Shown here piece after piece: positions 26,735 through 38,000 of a stretch of DNA of 64,000 nt. Each line of letters starts with the position of its first letter. Positions within the stretch are counted from its first letter, which is position 1. A model generated the notes under the pieces. The model was not told where the DNA came from. It worked only from the letters and a program-made list of their open reading frames with translations, and ran no database searches. Source of the DNA: Cynocephalus volans (taxonomy: Eukaryota; Chordata; Mammalia; Dermoptera; Cynocephalidae); contig NC_084461.1 of NCBI RefSeq assembly GCF_027409185.1, positions 139,483,001 through 139,547,000 of the forward strand, in the 5' to 3' direction. The position numbers were made by a program, and so were the translations under genes.

Positions 26735-26940
26735 TGCTCCAGTCCCAGCTTAGCTATTTATCATCAGTGTGATCTTGACCTCACAGTGTCTCACTGTCAT
26801 CACCATGTAGTTACCATGGAATTCACATAGCATGAAGTTATCTAATGTGGGATTGCTGTAAGAATTACAGGTAATACATGTAAAGAACTTGCAACACAGA
26901 AGTCCTGCAACAAGTAATAGTTCACATCAGTATCATTATT
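26735..26940 (+). repeat. MIR SINE
   Basis: 'tcccagcttagctatttatcatcagtgtgatcttgacctcac' and 'ttgctgtaagaattacaggtaatacatgtaaagaactt' follow MIR order. Confidence 0.6.
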
Positions 26941-27174
26941 TTAACTATAGCTAGTTTTTGATATGATCTGAAGTTCTTATACATAATTTAAGTGCGTTAG
27001 GCTCTCTGCACACCCACATCATGGCCAAGCAATGCTGCACTTCCACATATGTGCCTCGGAGTGAGCTCTGCCCTCCACAGTAATTTGAAAGTCTTGCACC
27101 TGTAAGCAGATGTTCTGGTGGGAGAATCCCACAGATGCAATGTGACCAGCCTGGGAAGAGTGAGGAAGAAATTG

Positions 27175-27340
27175 GCCCTAGAATCAGTCTGCTGGGTTTC
27201 CTTATGGCTCCACCATTTAATTGCAGACAACTTAACCTCCCTGAGCCTCAGTTTTCTCATCTCTAAAACGTGGATAATAGCAGTACCTAATTCATAGGCT
27301 TCTTGTGAGGATTAATGATGTGTGTGAAATCCTGTGCACT
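27175..27340 (+). repeat. MIR SINE
   Basis: 'aacttaacctccctgagcctcagttttctcatctctaaaacg' and 'ttcttgtgaggattaatga' are MIR. Confidence 0.8.
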
Positions 27341-27724
27341 GGCTCATCTTTTAAAAAATGGCCAAAAAATATTACATCGTGATTTGCCCAAAGTTCAGCC
27401 CTTTCTGCCCAGAAAGTAAAAAGGGAGATAAATATGCTGGATGGGGACTCAAATGACTTTGAGTGAAGTACTGAGTCTACCACAAATTATACAAGTGATG
27501 TTGGCCATGACTTTGCCCTTCTCTGTGTCTCAGTTTCCCTGTCTGCCAACTAAGGGGCTTGATTAGGTGAGCCCTTCCAGCTGTCACTGAAAAAAGGCTG
27601 ACAAGAAGCTTATATAGTTACCACTGTGGTTTCTGGATGGCCCCAATCTCCCCAGCAATCCCATTCAGAGGAGGACCAGGAAGTGGTCTGGGAAAGAAGG
27701 CTCTAGCCTCATTGAACCAGTGCC

Positions 27725-27950
27725 TGGGTTAAGAGAGCTGCTCTGGGAATGCACAATCCCAGCTTGAAGTTCTGTCTCTATCATTGTGTGTGACCTCAGG
27801 AAGTCAGTTCACCTCCCTGAGCCTAAGTTTCTTCATCTGTAAAATAAGACTTAAAATGATACCCAGAGTAAGGGATTGTAATGAGCACATGAGCTAATGC
27901 CTACTGAGTGCTTAGCACACAAAGAACTCAGTATCAGAGAGTTGTTCTAA
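27725..27950 (+). repeat. MIR SINE
   Basis: 'tgtgacctcaggaagtcagttcacctccctgagcctaag' and 'tgcctactgagtgcttagcacac' are MIR. Confidence 0.75.
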
Positions 27951-28324
27951 TAAACATTATTGATGCCAGTTGCATGTGGATGCCATCACTGGGCATGGTG
28001 CTCTTCTTAGAACCACACCTAGTGCACATGTGTGCATTCCAAGCATTATTTCTGATGACAATAAAGCTCCTCATGAGGATAGCAGCCATCCTGGGGACAC
28101 ACCTGGAAAAGGGTAGGCTAGTCTCTGCATGCTGATTGTCCAGATCCCACGATACCCTGTCAGCCTGATGGAGGTGACAGCCATCTGCCCTTCCCCACCT
28201 GGCCCGGAAGACCAGCTCTGCCAGGCATGAAAGGACTTCAGACTATATCTTGCCCAGTCCTCTTACTCAGGGTAGGATGCAAGGAGAAGTGATCTACTGA
28301 AGTCTCATAGAGGGTCACTAGACC

Positions 28325-28545
28325 TGGGACTATAAAGCAGTATGTATAGTATTGAACCATATCTGGGTTTGATTCTTGGCTTCTCACCTTGCAGGCTGAG
28401 TGTCCTCGTAGGACTTCTGTTTCCTCATCTAGAAAATGGGGATAATAACAGAACCTGCTTCCCAGGGTTGTTGCAAGGATTAGTGAGCGTGCATATGACA
28501 TATGGCAAGCCCTCTATAAACAGCATTAATAGTACTCATGTCTCT
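28325..28545 (+). repeat. MIR SINE
   Basis: 'tttcctcatctagaaaatggggataataacag' and 'ggttgttgcaaggattagtgag' are MIR. Confidence 0.75.
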
Positions 28546-28757
28546 ACTCTCTATTCCTCCTCCAGTGCTCTTTGAGCAAACCGTTCTGGAAACTTCCAGC
28601 ACAGTGATTTTTGGATCTCCTTTCAGCTATGAAGCTGTGTGGAGTAGTAGAGTTGGTCTAGGATACCAGTCTGGAAAACTGATTGGGTTCCTGACTCTGC
28701 CTGTTGCTCTGTGACCTTCCACTGGTCAATTGCCCTCTGGCTCTCAGTTTCTCCCTC

Positions 28758-29282
28758 TATAACAGCACTGTCCAATGGAAGCATAACATGAGCCACATAT
28801 GTAATTTTAAATTGTTTAATAACCACCTTATAAAAAGTAAAAAGAATTAGGGAAAATTAATTTAATACTATATTTTACTTACCCAATGTATCCAAAAATA
28901 TTATCATTTCAATATATAATCCCTATTAAAAAATCATTAATGAGATAGTTTATATTCTTTTTTTCTCACTAAGTCTTCGAAATCTGGGTGGTTCTCAACC
29001 TGGGGCAATTTTGTCTGGGGATGTTTTGGGTTGTCAAAACCAGGGGGGCAGGGGGTGGAGTTGTGTGTGTCTGGCATCTAAAGAGTCTAGACCAGGGATG
29101 CTACTAAATATTCTACAATTCTACAAAGAACGCCCTCCACAACAAAGAATTATCTAGTCAAAAACATTAACAGAAACTGTTTTACACATATATAGCACAT
29201 CACCATTTGGATTAGCTTTTCAAGTTTTCAGCAGCCACATGTGGGTGGTGGCTACCATGTTGGGTAGTACAACTCTGTAACA
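28758..29282 (+). mobile_element. old hAT-type element, interrupted by MER20
   Basis: It begins 'acagcactgtccaatggaag' with 'gagccacatatgtaatttta' and ends 'ggctaccatgttgggtag'. These ends are those of a common mammalian hAT-Charlie-type repeat. The body is split by the MER20 at about 28988-29170. Confidence 0.7.
28988..29170 (+). mobile_element. MER20 (hAT) nested in another hAT element
   Basis: 'ggtggttctcaacctggggc', 'gggatgttttgggttgtca', 'ccagggatgctactaaatattctaca' and 'ccacaacaaagaattat' follow the MER20 consensus as I know it. Confidence 0.8.
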
Positions 29283-30030
29283 TAAAACATGTGGACATGC
29301 ACTTAGAAAAGCCGAGTTTTCAGGAAACTGGGTTTTGATAAATTTGTTTTCATGCTCATTCCTAAATAATTGACCAAAGGAGTTGTGGCAGGTTCACCAG
29401 TTGGCTAAGGACAGAACTCATCTGTCCCTGGGCTGGTTAGACCCTTCCAAAGCCACTTGCCTCCCCAGGGAGACTGAGCCGGTGACAGACAGTGAATCCT
29501 GTTGTTCTTTTCTGGGTAGACGATGCTGCAGGCCCTGCTACCTGCCTGACACGGCCATTGTGGCTGAAGGAGAAAAGGGCTTTGTTAGGACAGCAGCCAA
29601 GGAGCCTGCAGTACAATGGGGCCCTTCATGTCTGCACTGGTGAGATGCTCCGATGCCAGCCCTGGGGAGGCCCAGCCGCCTCCTGGAACAGATGGGGAGC
29701 CTGAGGCCCACAGAGGGTGTAGAAAGCCTGGCAGTGGATCCCAGCTCCCTCCGCCTCATACCCTAAAACACAAAATTTACCTAACTCTGAAAAGCACCGT
29801 CTCCAAGCACAGGATTTCCCTTAACCCCAGGCAAGGGTCCCTTTCCTTGGATCCTGAAATTTAGTGGCTTCACAAATCACAGACACATAAAAATGAATGT
29901 ATTAAAGAGCACATATATGCATCTGTCTCTTAGGATCCAGGCTCAGCTCTGGCAACTGCAATCTTAAACATCCTTGTGATTTAAAAAGTCAGGCCACTAA
30001 GGGGGCCACTAGATCTTAGGTGTTCTCACC

Positions 30031-30062
30031 ACACGCACGCGTGTGCACGTGCACACACACAG
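30031..30062. repeat. alternating purine-pyrimidine tract
   Basis: A 32-bp run of CA/CG/TG steps ('cacacgcacgcgtgtgcacg', then CA dinucleotides) is able in principle to adopt Z-DNA. Confidence 0.7.
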
Positions 30063-30195
30063 TAACTGTGAAGTGATGGATGTATTAATTAGCTTGATTG
30101 TGTATGTGTATATGTACAAATCATCACACTGTACACCTTAAATATATACATTTTTTTCAATCATACATCAATAAAGCTAGGGGGAAAAAGTTAGG
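30062..30195 (+). mobile_element. L1 3' UTR end
   Basis: 'atcatcacactgtacacctta' and 'aatatatacattttt' then 'aataaagctaggggg' and an A-rich tail match an L1 3' end in the sense orientation. Confidence 0.65.
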
Positions 30196-30689
30196 CCCTA
30201 AGGAAACACTCCACATCTCTTGTCCTATGTTCTCAGAACAAAAGCATCGAGTTTGAATGCAGTGAGGGTTTGAGGGCTGTACCATGGCCAGTGTCAGAGT
30301 GGACACTATTTTGTTGCACAAGGAGGATCTGAGCAGCAGAGATGCTTAGGTAACAGGAAAATAAATTAAATTCCTCCTCTCAGATAGCATAGATGCATAT
30401 ATTTTTCCATAATGAACTATCATTTCCCAATAGGGCCAATCATCCACTTTCTTGCTGCTCCGTGTTCCAATTCATACTGGTCTTGGATGTCCTCGCCTCC
30501 ACTTGAACTCCAGCGCCACACCCCTCCAAAGTTAGGGGCAGACCTGGGTGCACTTAAAGACCTGTGCACTTGGATGTGTTCTGTTGGCAATGGCTGGGAC
30601 CACCCTTTCTCTTCTAACCTCTGCCCTGCCCAGCCCAAGGTGGTTCACATACACACAGAGGGGCAAGAAGGGGCTGTCTCAGTTTCTTT

Positions 30690-30830
30690 TCTGTAGATCA
30701 TAAAAGTATGTAGCTCACATGGTTGTCGTGAGGATTAAATGAACCAGAATTTTTCAGCATTTAGAACTCAGCCTGGCCTATAGCAAGCACTATGTGAGTG
30801 TTTTTATGGTCCAGGTGAGTGTTTTTCTAC
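30690..30830 (+). repeat. MIR SINE fragment
   Basis: 'ggttgtcgtgaggattaaatgaacc' and 'gcctatagcaagcactatgtga' are MIR 3' wording. Confidence 0.65.
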
Positions 30831-31140
30831 TATTACCCACAGTAACAAATACACTTTACATTACGACTATTAATTTTAAATGGTAATTTGGAAAGCATTG
30901 TTCTATAAATAGGTGATCTCATTTTGTTTCCCCCATTTATATATACTTGGGGGACAAGGAACAGTCTGACTCGTTTTTGTCTCCAGTCACTTCATTTGCT
31001 TCTTTCATTCAATTTGCAAATTCCTATCATCCATTCATTGGACATAAATATATATTGAGCATTTATTTATTAGGCACTTAATATGTGCCTGTTACTTACC
31101 AGTGCCCGGCACAGATTAGACCTGTGTTGAATAAATAAAT

Positions 31141-31246
31141 AAGGCAGGGAAAGGTGGAGGGAGAAAGGAGGGAAGGGAGGGAGTGAGAGAGGGTTGGAGA
31201 GGAAGGAGGGAAGAGGGAAGGGAGGGACAGAGGGAGGAAGGAACCC
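31141..31246 (+). repeat. purine-rich (GGGA/GGAA) low-complexity tract
   Basis: About 105 bp is almost all A and G on the plus strand, ending about 450 bp upstream of the NIPAL4 start codon at the edge of its CpG island. Confidence 0.85.
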
Positions 31247-31339
31247 GGGCCCCTACTGGTAGCAGTGCCAGTGCCCCCTCCCAGCCCCTCTCCCGCCATC
31301 CAGGGGACTATCACCTCTGTCGCTGCAGATAGAACTGGG

Positions 31340-32000
31340 TGCCAGTCCAGGCGTCCCAGAGGGGCGGCGCCCGGGGACCCGCCCCTCGCCTCCTGCCCGG
31401 GCACCGGGCGGTGACTCCGAGGCTGGGAGCCCGGGGGCGTCCGCACCCCGGCAGGGCACGCGCCCCTCCGCAGGCGACCGGAGCGCTGGGCCCGCAGCCC
31501 CCGGAGTTGCCCAAGACCCCGGGTGACTCCTCCCCGGGGACCCTCCCCCTCTGGGGCGCGTCATTCTCCCCACCCTTGGGTCCCGATCCGGGCGTCTTCT
31601 CGCGTGCGAGCCACGCCGGGACACGTCGCGGTCACCTGCTCGGAGCCGGGGAGCGCGGGGCGCTGTCCGTCCGGCCGCGCGCAGGTCCGCCCGGGGCCCC
31701 ATGGAGCTGCGGGTCGGCAACTCCAGCTGCGAGAACGGTGCGTGCGGGCCCGGCTGGGGACCGTCCCCTAAGATGTCGCCCTCTCCGGCCAGGGGCCGCG
31801 GAGCTGGGGAGGGAGAGGGTCAGCACGAGTTGGCCCCCACCCGGTTCTCAGCCGGGTCTGGGACGTCAAGGTTTCCGCACAGACTTCACCTCCATCTCCG
31901 CAGCTGAGGGAGCCGCGAGGGGAGAGGGCGGAGAGGGGACACCAGGGGACGAGGGGCGGGGCGCAGGCAGCACTGGCTGGAGCAGGGAGCCTGGGGGCTG
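31340..32000. promoter_or_regulatory. NIPAL4: CpG island at NIPAL4 exon 1
   Basis: The stretch is GC-rich with dense CpGs and no evident TATA box, enclosing the first coding exon. It is the probable NIPAL4 promoter region. The transcription start cannot be placed from sequence alone. Confidence 0.7.
31701..31737 (+). CDS. NIPAL4: NIPAL4 coding exon 1
   Basis: It encodes [12 protein letters not shown] plus one base. The donor is ACG|GTGCGT. The first Gly codon is split with exon 2. It lies inside the CpG island. Confidence 0.92.
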
Positions 32001-35000
32001 GGGGGTTCTGGGTTCTTTAATGTATAGTTGCTTCAGATTTTAGTACCTGCCTAGTTCTGGCTGTCTCTGTGGGTCACTGCGAGGTCCACGGAGGACACAG
32101 GGCAGAGGGGCCTCACCGCGTTGGCCACACAGACCTTTTAGAAAAGGGAGGGAAAGAACCTCAGGAAAGGATAAGGAAAGAGCGGGGGCTTCATGTTTAG
32201 TTCTCACCATCGACCACTCTGGGTAGACGAGGCCATCTACCTGCATTATCTCATTCAATGCTTAAAACCACTCTAGAAGGTAAGTAGCTATTATTACTCT
32301 GCTATCTCCAATCTAAAGAAACTGACGCTCTGAAAGGCTAATAATTTGCTCGAGGTAATACAGTGGGGAAATGGAATAGAGAACCGCGCTCTTGGATTCT
32401 AAACCCTGTACTCATCCTGCTGCGCTCACCTCCTCTCTCGCTGCGGCTCCGCTCTTCTACCTCTTGGAAATGCAGGCTGTGGGATGTCCCCGTGTCTCTC
32501 TAACTTCTTGCCTTCTGCACTGAAGCTTTCAAAGCCTGCCTGTTGGGCGTTGACTGGTTTCCTGACTAACAAGGCCGGCCATCTTCAGCCTCACCCTTCC
32601 TCCTAGGGCAGAATGTGTTCTCCAGTCCCAGCATATTCTGGAAGAGAAGGCAGGAATCATCTGGGCCAACACCCATTTTTCAGATGAGAACCATGCTCAG
32701 AATGGGATTTCCTTTGACCGTCGGCCCTTTCTTTTTTTCTCTTCACCATAGTGGGAGAACTTGATTGAGAGAGGATGCTGAGTCTCTGGGTGCTACAGGC
32801 CTCGCAGTCACAGCCAAGTCCACAGTGGGCACTTTGGCTCCACCTGCTAGAAGTGCACCTTTGGGGAGCAGGGGAAGGGTGTAGGAAGGACTTGGCCCTC
32901 CTCTCAGGAGTCACCTGCCTTGGCCCACATCCTCCCAAGCTCTGGCTCATTTCCTGTGCTCAGGAAACTCCCCAGATTTGGCTCTTGGGCAGGGAGGCCT
33001 GAGCTGGAGGAACAGGAATTCTAACAAGTCTGATTAGGGACCGAGATGGCTTCTTGTCTCACCTTCCCTTGATTGTGACGTGGGTGTTAGAAAGAGAGAT
33101 CTCTCATTGTGAAAGACACATGGATGTCCCCTGGTAAGATCCAGACCCAGCTCTACCACTACGTGTATGTGTGACTCAAGTGAGTCCTGCTTCTCAGGGA
33201 CTCAGTTTCCCCAGCTAAAAGTAAGAGAGTTAGACTGTCTGCTTTCTAAGGGCTCTTGCAGCTCTGTTGTTCCATGTTTCTGTGTCATGGAAGAAAAGCC
33301 CAAACTGCCCTTAATCTGTTCCACTAAGACACCACTCTGTAGATGCACCAAAGCCACAGCTGCCTGATCTCAGACTTTGGGGCCCTTCTAGGCACTGGCT
33401 GAGAGTTCTAGCTTGGTCTGAAGAGAAGTGCCTGGCCCATTACATTCTCTGCACAGGAACCTGGGCCTTTGTGAAACACAGCTTGAAAAAGACCTTCTAC
33501 CTCCAGAGGGCACAAACTCAAATGCCTACAGAAGCCAAGCACAGAACAAACGTGACTGAAGGGAGCTGGGTAAGGGCTCTGGGGAGTTGCACAGCACGTG
33601 TCCTAAGTGGGCAGCCGCTGCTCAGCCACAGCCAATTCTTGCCTTATGGGAGGGCTTGCTCAGTGAGGTTAGCAGGTCTTCTAATTTAAAAGTATAGCGC
33701 CAAATCTTAATTTTCGTGGGAAATCCCTCAAGTCTTAAATGTTGGTAATGAATCCATATTTTAAAATACATCTTAGGAGGCCAGATGAAGTCCCTCCATC
33801 TCTTTCTCCTCCCCTCACCTTGCTGCCTGTTTTATTGGGGGTGGGAGGGTTAAGAGCTTTGGCCTCAGCATCAGAAGACCTTGAGGTCCAATTGCAGCTT
33901 TACCACTTAACTACCAATGTAGCTTTAGGCATGTTCCTGAACTTACGGGGCCTCAGTTTCTTCAGCTAAAAACCTGGAAATGATCATTGTGCCTGTTTCG
34001 AAGAGTGGTTACTAGAAATCCTCATGGAAAACCCCAGATCAGAGGACCATGCGAGGAGTAGTTCTGGAGGATGATTGGAGAGTCTTTGCACTGTGTCATG
34101 GAAGTTATGTAGTTCTTCAGACTGAGGGTCTTACCTTGTGCCCACATTTGTTCTATTGTCCTTGATGTTTGTGCCAGAAAGTTCTGGGGCATGAGGGCTG
34201 ATTCAGGCTCTTGGGGACTCTAGAACTTGGAGAGCGTGCTAGACAGAGTTTATAAGGGTTGGCAGGGACACCAATCCCTCTTATCCTGAAGGGGGCCCCA
34301 ACCACTGGCCATAGCACCAGAGATCTCAGAAGCAAGGCCTGAGAATGGTCAGTTCCAACAAACAAGAGGTTCACCACTTGGTCACCTTCAGTCCTAGAAG
34401 GCGCTTGTGGACTCCAGCCCCACTCCCTCAGGCTGCCTATCAGCAGTCTTCCACAGCAGCTTGAGCTCATGCAAATAAAGATCCTAGCCTGAGCAGGCAC
34501 TCAGTGAATGTTGGCTATTATTCTGAGGTTGGGGCACAGGGTGTCAGGGGAGCCCTGCAGTAGCCAAAGCATGAGGTCTGTAACAGTGGCCAATTCCAAC
34601 ATGTTTAAAATGTGCTAATGTCCCCAGTGTGACTCTCTCACCATGGCCTTCCTATCCAGGTTCCCTGGTCAGCCTTTACTGCTCCTCCCAAGAAGTCCTG
34701 TGCCAGATCATCGGTGGCCTCCACCGCGAGGTGCCCAGCAATGCCACCTCTACCAGCTGGCAGGAGAGAATCAGGCAGAAGTACGGCTTCTACATTGGCC
34801 TGGGCCTGGCCTTCCTGTCTACCTTCCTCATTGGCAGCAGCGTCATCCTCAAGAAGAAAGGCCTCCTGCGGCTTGTGGCCACGGGGGCCACTCGGGCTGG
34901 TAGGTTCCTGGGGACTGCAGAGGACCGGGCACAGGGTAGCTGAGCCCTCAGCTGGCTTCCCTTCACAGGGACCAGGGCTGCAGTCTGAAAGGATGGCCTC

Positions 35001-38000
35001 AGATGAGTACAAAAGGCTCATTGTCAATCCCATTGAGAATCCCACCTGCCAATGGGAGACCTTTCTTTGAAACCCACAATTTTCTGAGAACTTCATAATA
35101 TGTCCAATAGGGTGAAGACAGGGAAAAGTCTCAGGACCAGGAATTAGATACTCCAGGTCTAGTCCTGGTTTTATTTCTTACCAGATGTGTCATCACAGGC
35201 AAGTTGCAACTTCTCTACAAAATGGGCATACAAACACCTCTTCCCAGAGCAATGTCAGACACATGTGCCCTCACTCTCAATCCAGCCGAGCTCCTTTACG
35301 AGCCACAAAAGAATTATTGAGTCTCTGTCCACAAGGGAATTGCTTGTTTGTAAGATAAGGTGTGTATCCATCAAACAATTCTTGAGAAAAGTGATCATGT
35401 GTAAAAGAATTTATTCATTTATTCGTTACCTATTGCATGCCTGCTGTGTGCCAGCTGAGATGCTAGACATGGGGATACAGTGTGTTCGTGGAGTGTTCAA
35501 TCCAGTGGGAGACACAGACAAGTCAGTAGGCAATTGTTTTATAGTGTAAGTGCCGTCATGGGGGAAATACAGACTGCTATGGGAATGCTTTGGAGGGGTA
35601 TGTAAAGGCCAGACTTGGGGGGGTAGGTTTTCTCTAAGAGGTGATCTCTTAACTGAGACCTAAATGATGAGGAGATAGCGAGATGGAGGGGAAAGAGGAA
35701 GGCAGTGTTCCAGGCAGAAGGAACAGCATGTGCAAAGGCTCAGAGGTGAGAACATGAATGACATAGAAACCAAAAGTAGTTCAGGATGGCTGGAGCATGG
35801 AGGGGTAAAAGATGAGGTAGGGGCCACCTCATGGAGGGTCTTGTAAACTGTAGGCAGGGGAGTGACACAATCTGATTTACGGTTTGAAAAGATCCCTGGT
35901 TGCCAGATGGAGAATGGATTAGGGGACAAGGCTGGAGGCTGGAAGACCAATTAGGTGAGTGAGAGGACAGCCCTTGGGCCTGGGAAATGGCAGTGGGAAT
36001 GGAGACAAGCAGTGAATTCCAGAGTCAGTCTCTGAAAGTAGAACTTGCTGGCTTTGATGCTGACTAGTTTCAAAATGAGGGTCAAAAAAGGAGTAAAGGA
36101 TGACTCAGGTTTGTGACTTGAGCAGCTGTGGAGGTGCTGATGCTATTTTCTGAGATGAAGAATACAGAAGGAGGAATGGGCTTATGGGAAAATGATATGT
36201 TCAGGTTTGGACACGTTCAATTTAATGCTTCTGTGGGACATTGCACTTTAGAAGCAGACTATTGGGGTTCCCGTTCCAGCTCCTCAATTCCTGGTGATGC
36301 AATTCTGGGCAAGAAAATTATTTGTTCTGGTGCCTCAGTTTTCTCATCTGTAAAAGGGGGATAAGAATAGTTCCAGCCTTGAGGGTTATTGAGAAGACAG
36401 GTAACATGTTTAGAAAGATGCCAGGCAAAGAATAAGCACTAGTGTTGGTATTAGCATTATCTAAGCAGGGGGGCCTGGCAGTTAGATACACAGCGCTAGA
36501 GCCCACATGTGCTCCCAGATGGGGAGCTGTGGGGTGTGGGCATGAAGTCAGGAGCAGTGGTCACTGCTACCCTAAACTTCACCTATGGCAAGAGTTTGAA
36601 AGGCCAGAGACCTCCCAAAGTGCCAGGAAAATTTCTGCTTGTGCTCAGGGAAGATCAGGCAAAGTAGACCATTCAGAAAGACAACTTGCCTAGAATCTGT
36701 TTTGTCTTCCCATCTGCTATTTCAGTATCTTCTGAAATGTCAGACCTTAGAGTAAAATGCTCTCAGAGTTCTTAACATTTATGGGAGATTCTGACTCCCT
36801 TAGGAATCTGGCGAAAGCAAGAGGCCTCTTCCTTAGAAAAATGGGCATTCACAAAAAGCAACATAGGATTTTTGGATTTTCACAGAACTGTCTAAATCTC
36901 ATCTATCTATCTGTCTACATCATCATCATCATCATCACCCTTGTAGCTAATATTATTGACTATTGACTATGTACCAGGCTCTGAACAAAGCAGACATAAT
37001 TCCTGGCTTTGTGGAGCTTCCATTTTCATGGGGAAAATACCAGAAAATAAGCAAATCAACTCAAATTATAAATGATAAGTGCCATGAAGGAGAAGAAGGG
37101 TGTTATGAAAGAGAATCCCACGGGCAATAAATAGAGATAGGACAAAAAGAGAAAGGACATCTCAGGGGAAGCAACATTCAAACAGAAACCTGCAGAGTGA
37201 GTACAGATTTAGGGGAATATTGGTAGGAGGAGTATTCTGGACACAGGAAAAAGCATGTGCAAAGGCCTTGGGACAGAAAAGAGCTAATCATTTTAAAAGA
37301 AAGGAGAAGAGTGACAGGAGATACGTTTGGAGCGGTGAGCAGTGCCAAGACTATGCATGGTCTTGTCAAGGATTCTGGTCTTTATCCTAAGAGCAATTGG
37401 AAGCCATTGGCCAGCTGCAAGCTGAGGAGTGACATAATCTGATTTGCATCCTTAGAAGACCACTGGCTGCCATGAGAAAGATGGATTACCAAAGGGACAA
37501 GAGCAGAGCCAGAGTAACCAGGAAGGAGGCCATTGCCTCAACCTGGACCAAAGGTGACAGTGCCTTGGAGTAGGGTGGTGGCAGTGGAGTGGTCACGTGT
37601 GAGAAGGGTTTTGGAGACAGAAGCAGCAGGATGTACTGGATGCAGAGGGAGGGGGTAAGAGAGGGGTCAAAGGTGATTCCCTGGTTTCTGGCCTAAGCAA
37701 CTAGGTACATGGAGGTGCTGTTTACTGAATTTCATTTGGCGAGTGGGTGGGAAGCATTTAAAATCCAGAGTTCCATTTAGGTTAGAGATCAAGATGCCTG
37801 AGAGATCCAAGAGGAGAGGTCAAGTGAGCAGTTGGTTCAGAAGAAATGTCCAGGGTACAGATACGAAACACCATGATGGTGTTTCAAACTTTGGGAATGG
37901 ATGAACTCACCCAGGAGATGGCCCAGAACCAGGCTGTGACTTGGAGATCAGGGAATGAAGGTAAAGTTGGGGATGATGCCTGAGAAAGTGGGGCCCAGCT

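Larger units (their letters stand above)
31738..34659 (+). other. NIPAL4: NIPAL4 intron 1
   Basis: The 2.9-kb intron holds reverse MIR (32225-32425) and forward MIR (33840-34010) copies. Apart from CpG-rich sequence near exon 1, nothing else was recognised. Confidence 0.6.

Noticed and set aside
31339-32043. 234-codon open frame across the CpG island, plus strand
   Set aside because: It is out of frame with NIPAL4 exon 1 and has Pro/Ala/Arg/Gly-rich composition typical of random GC-rich DNA, with no family similarity.
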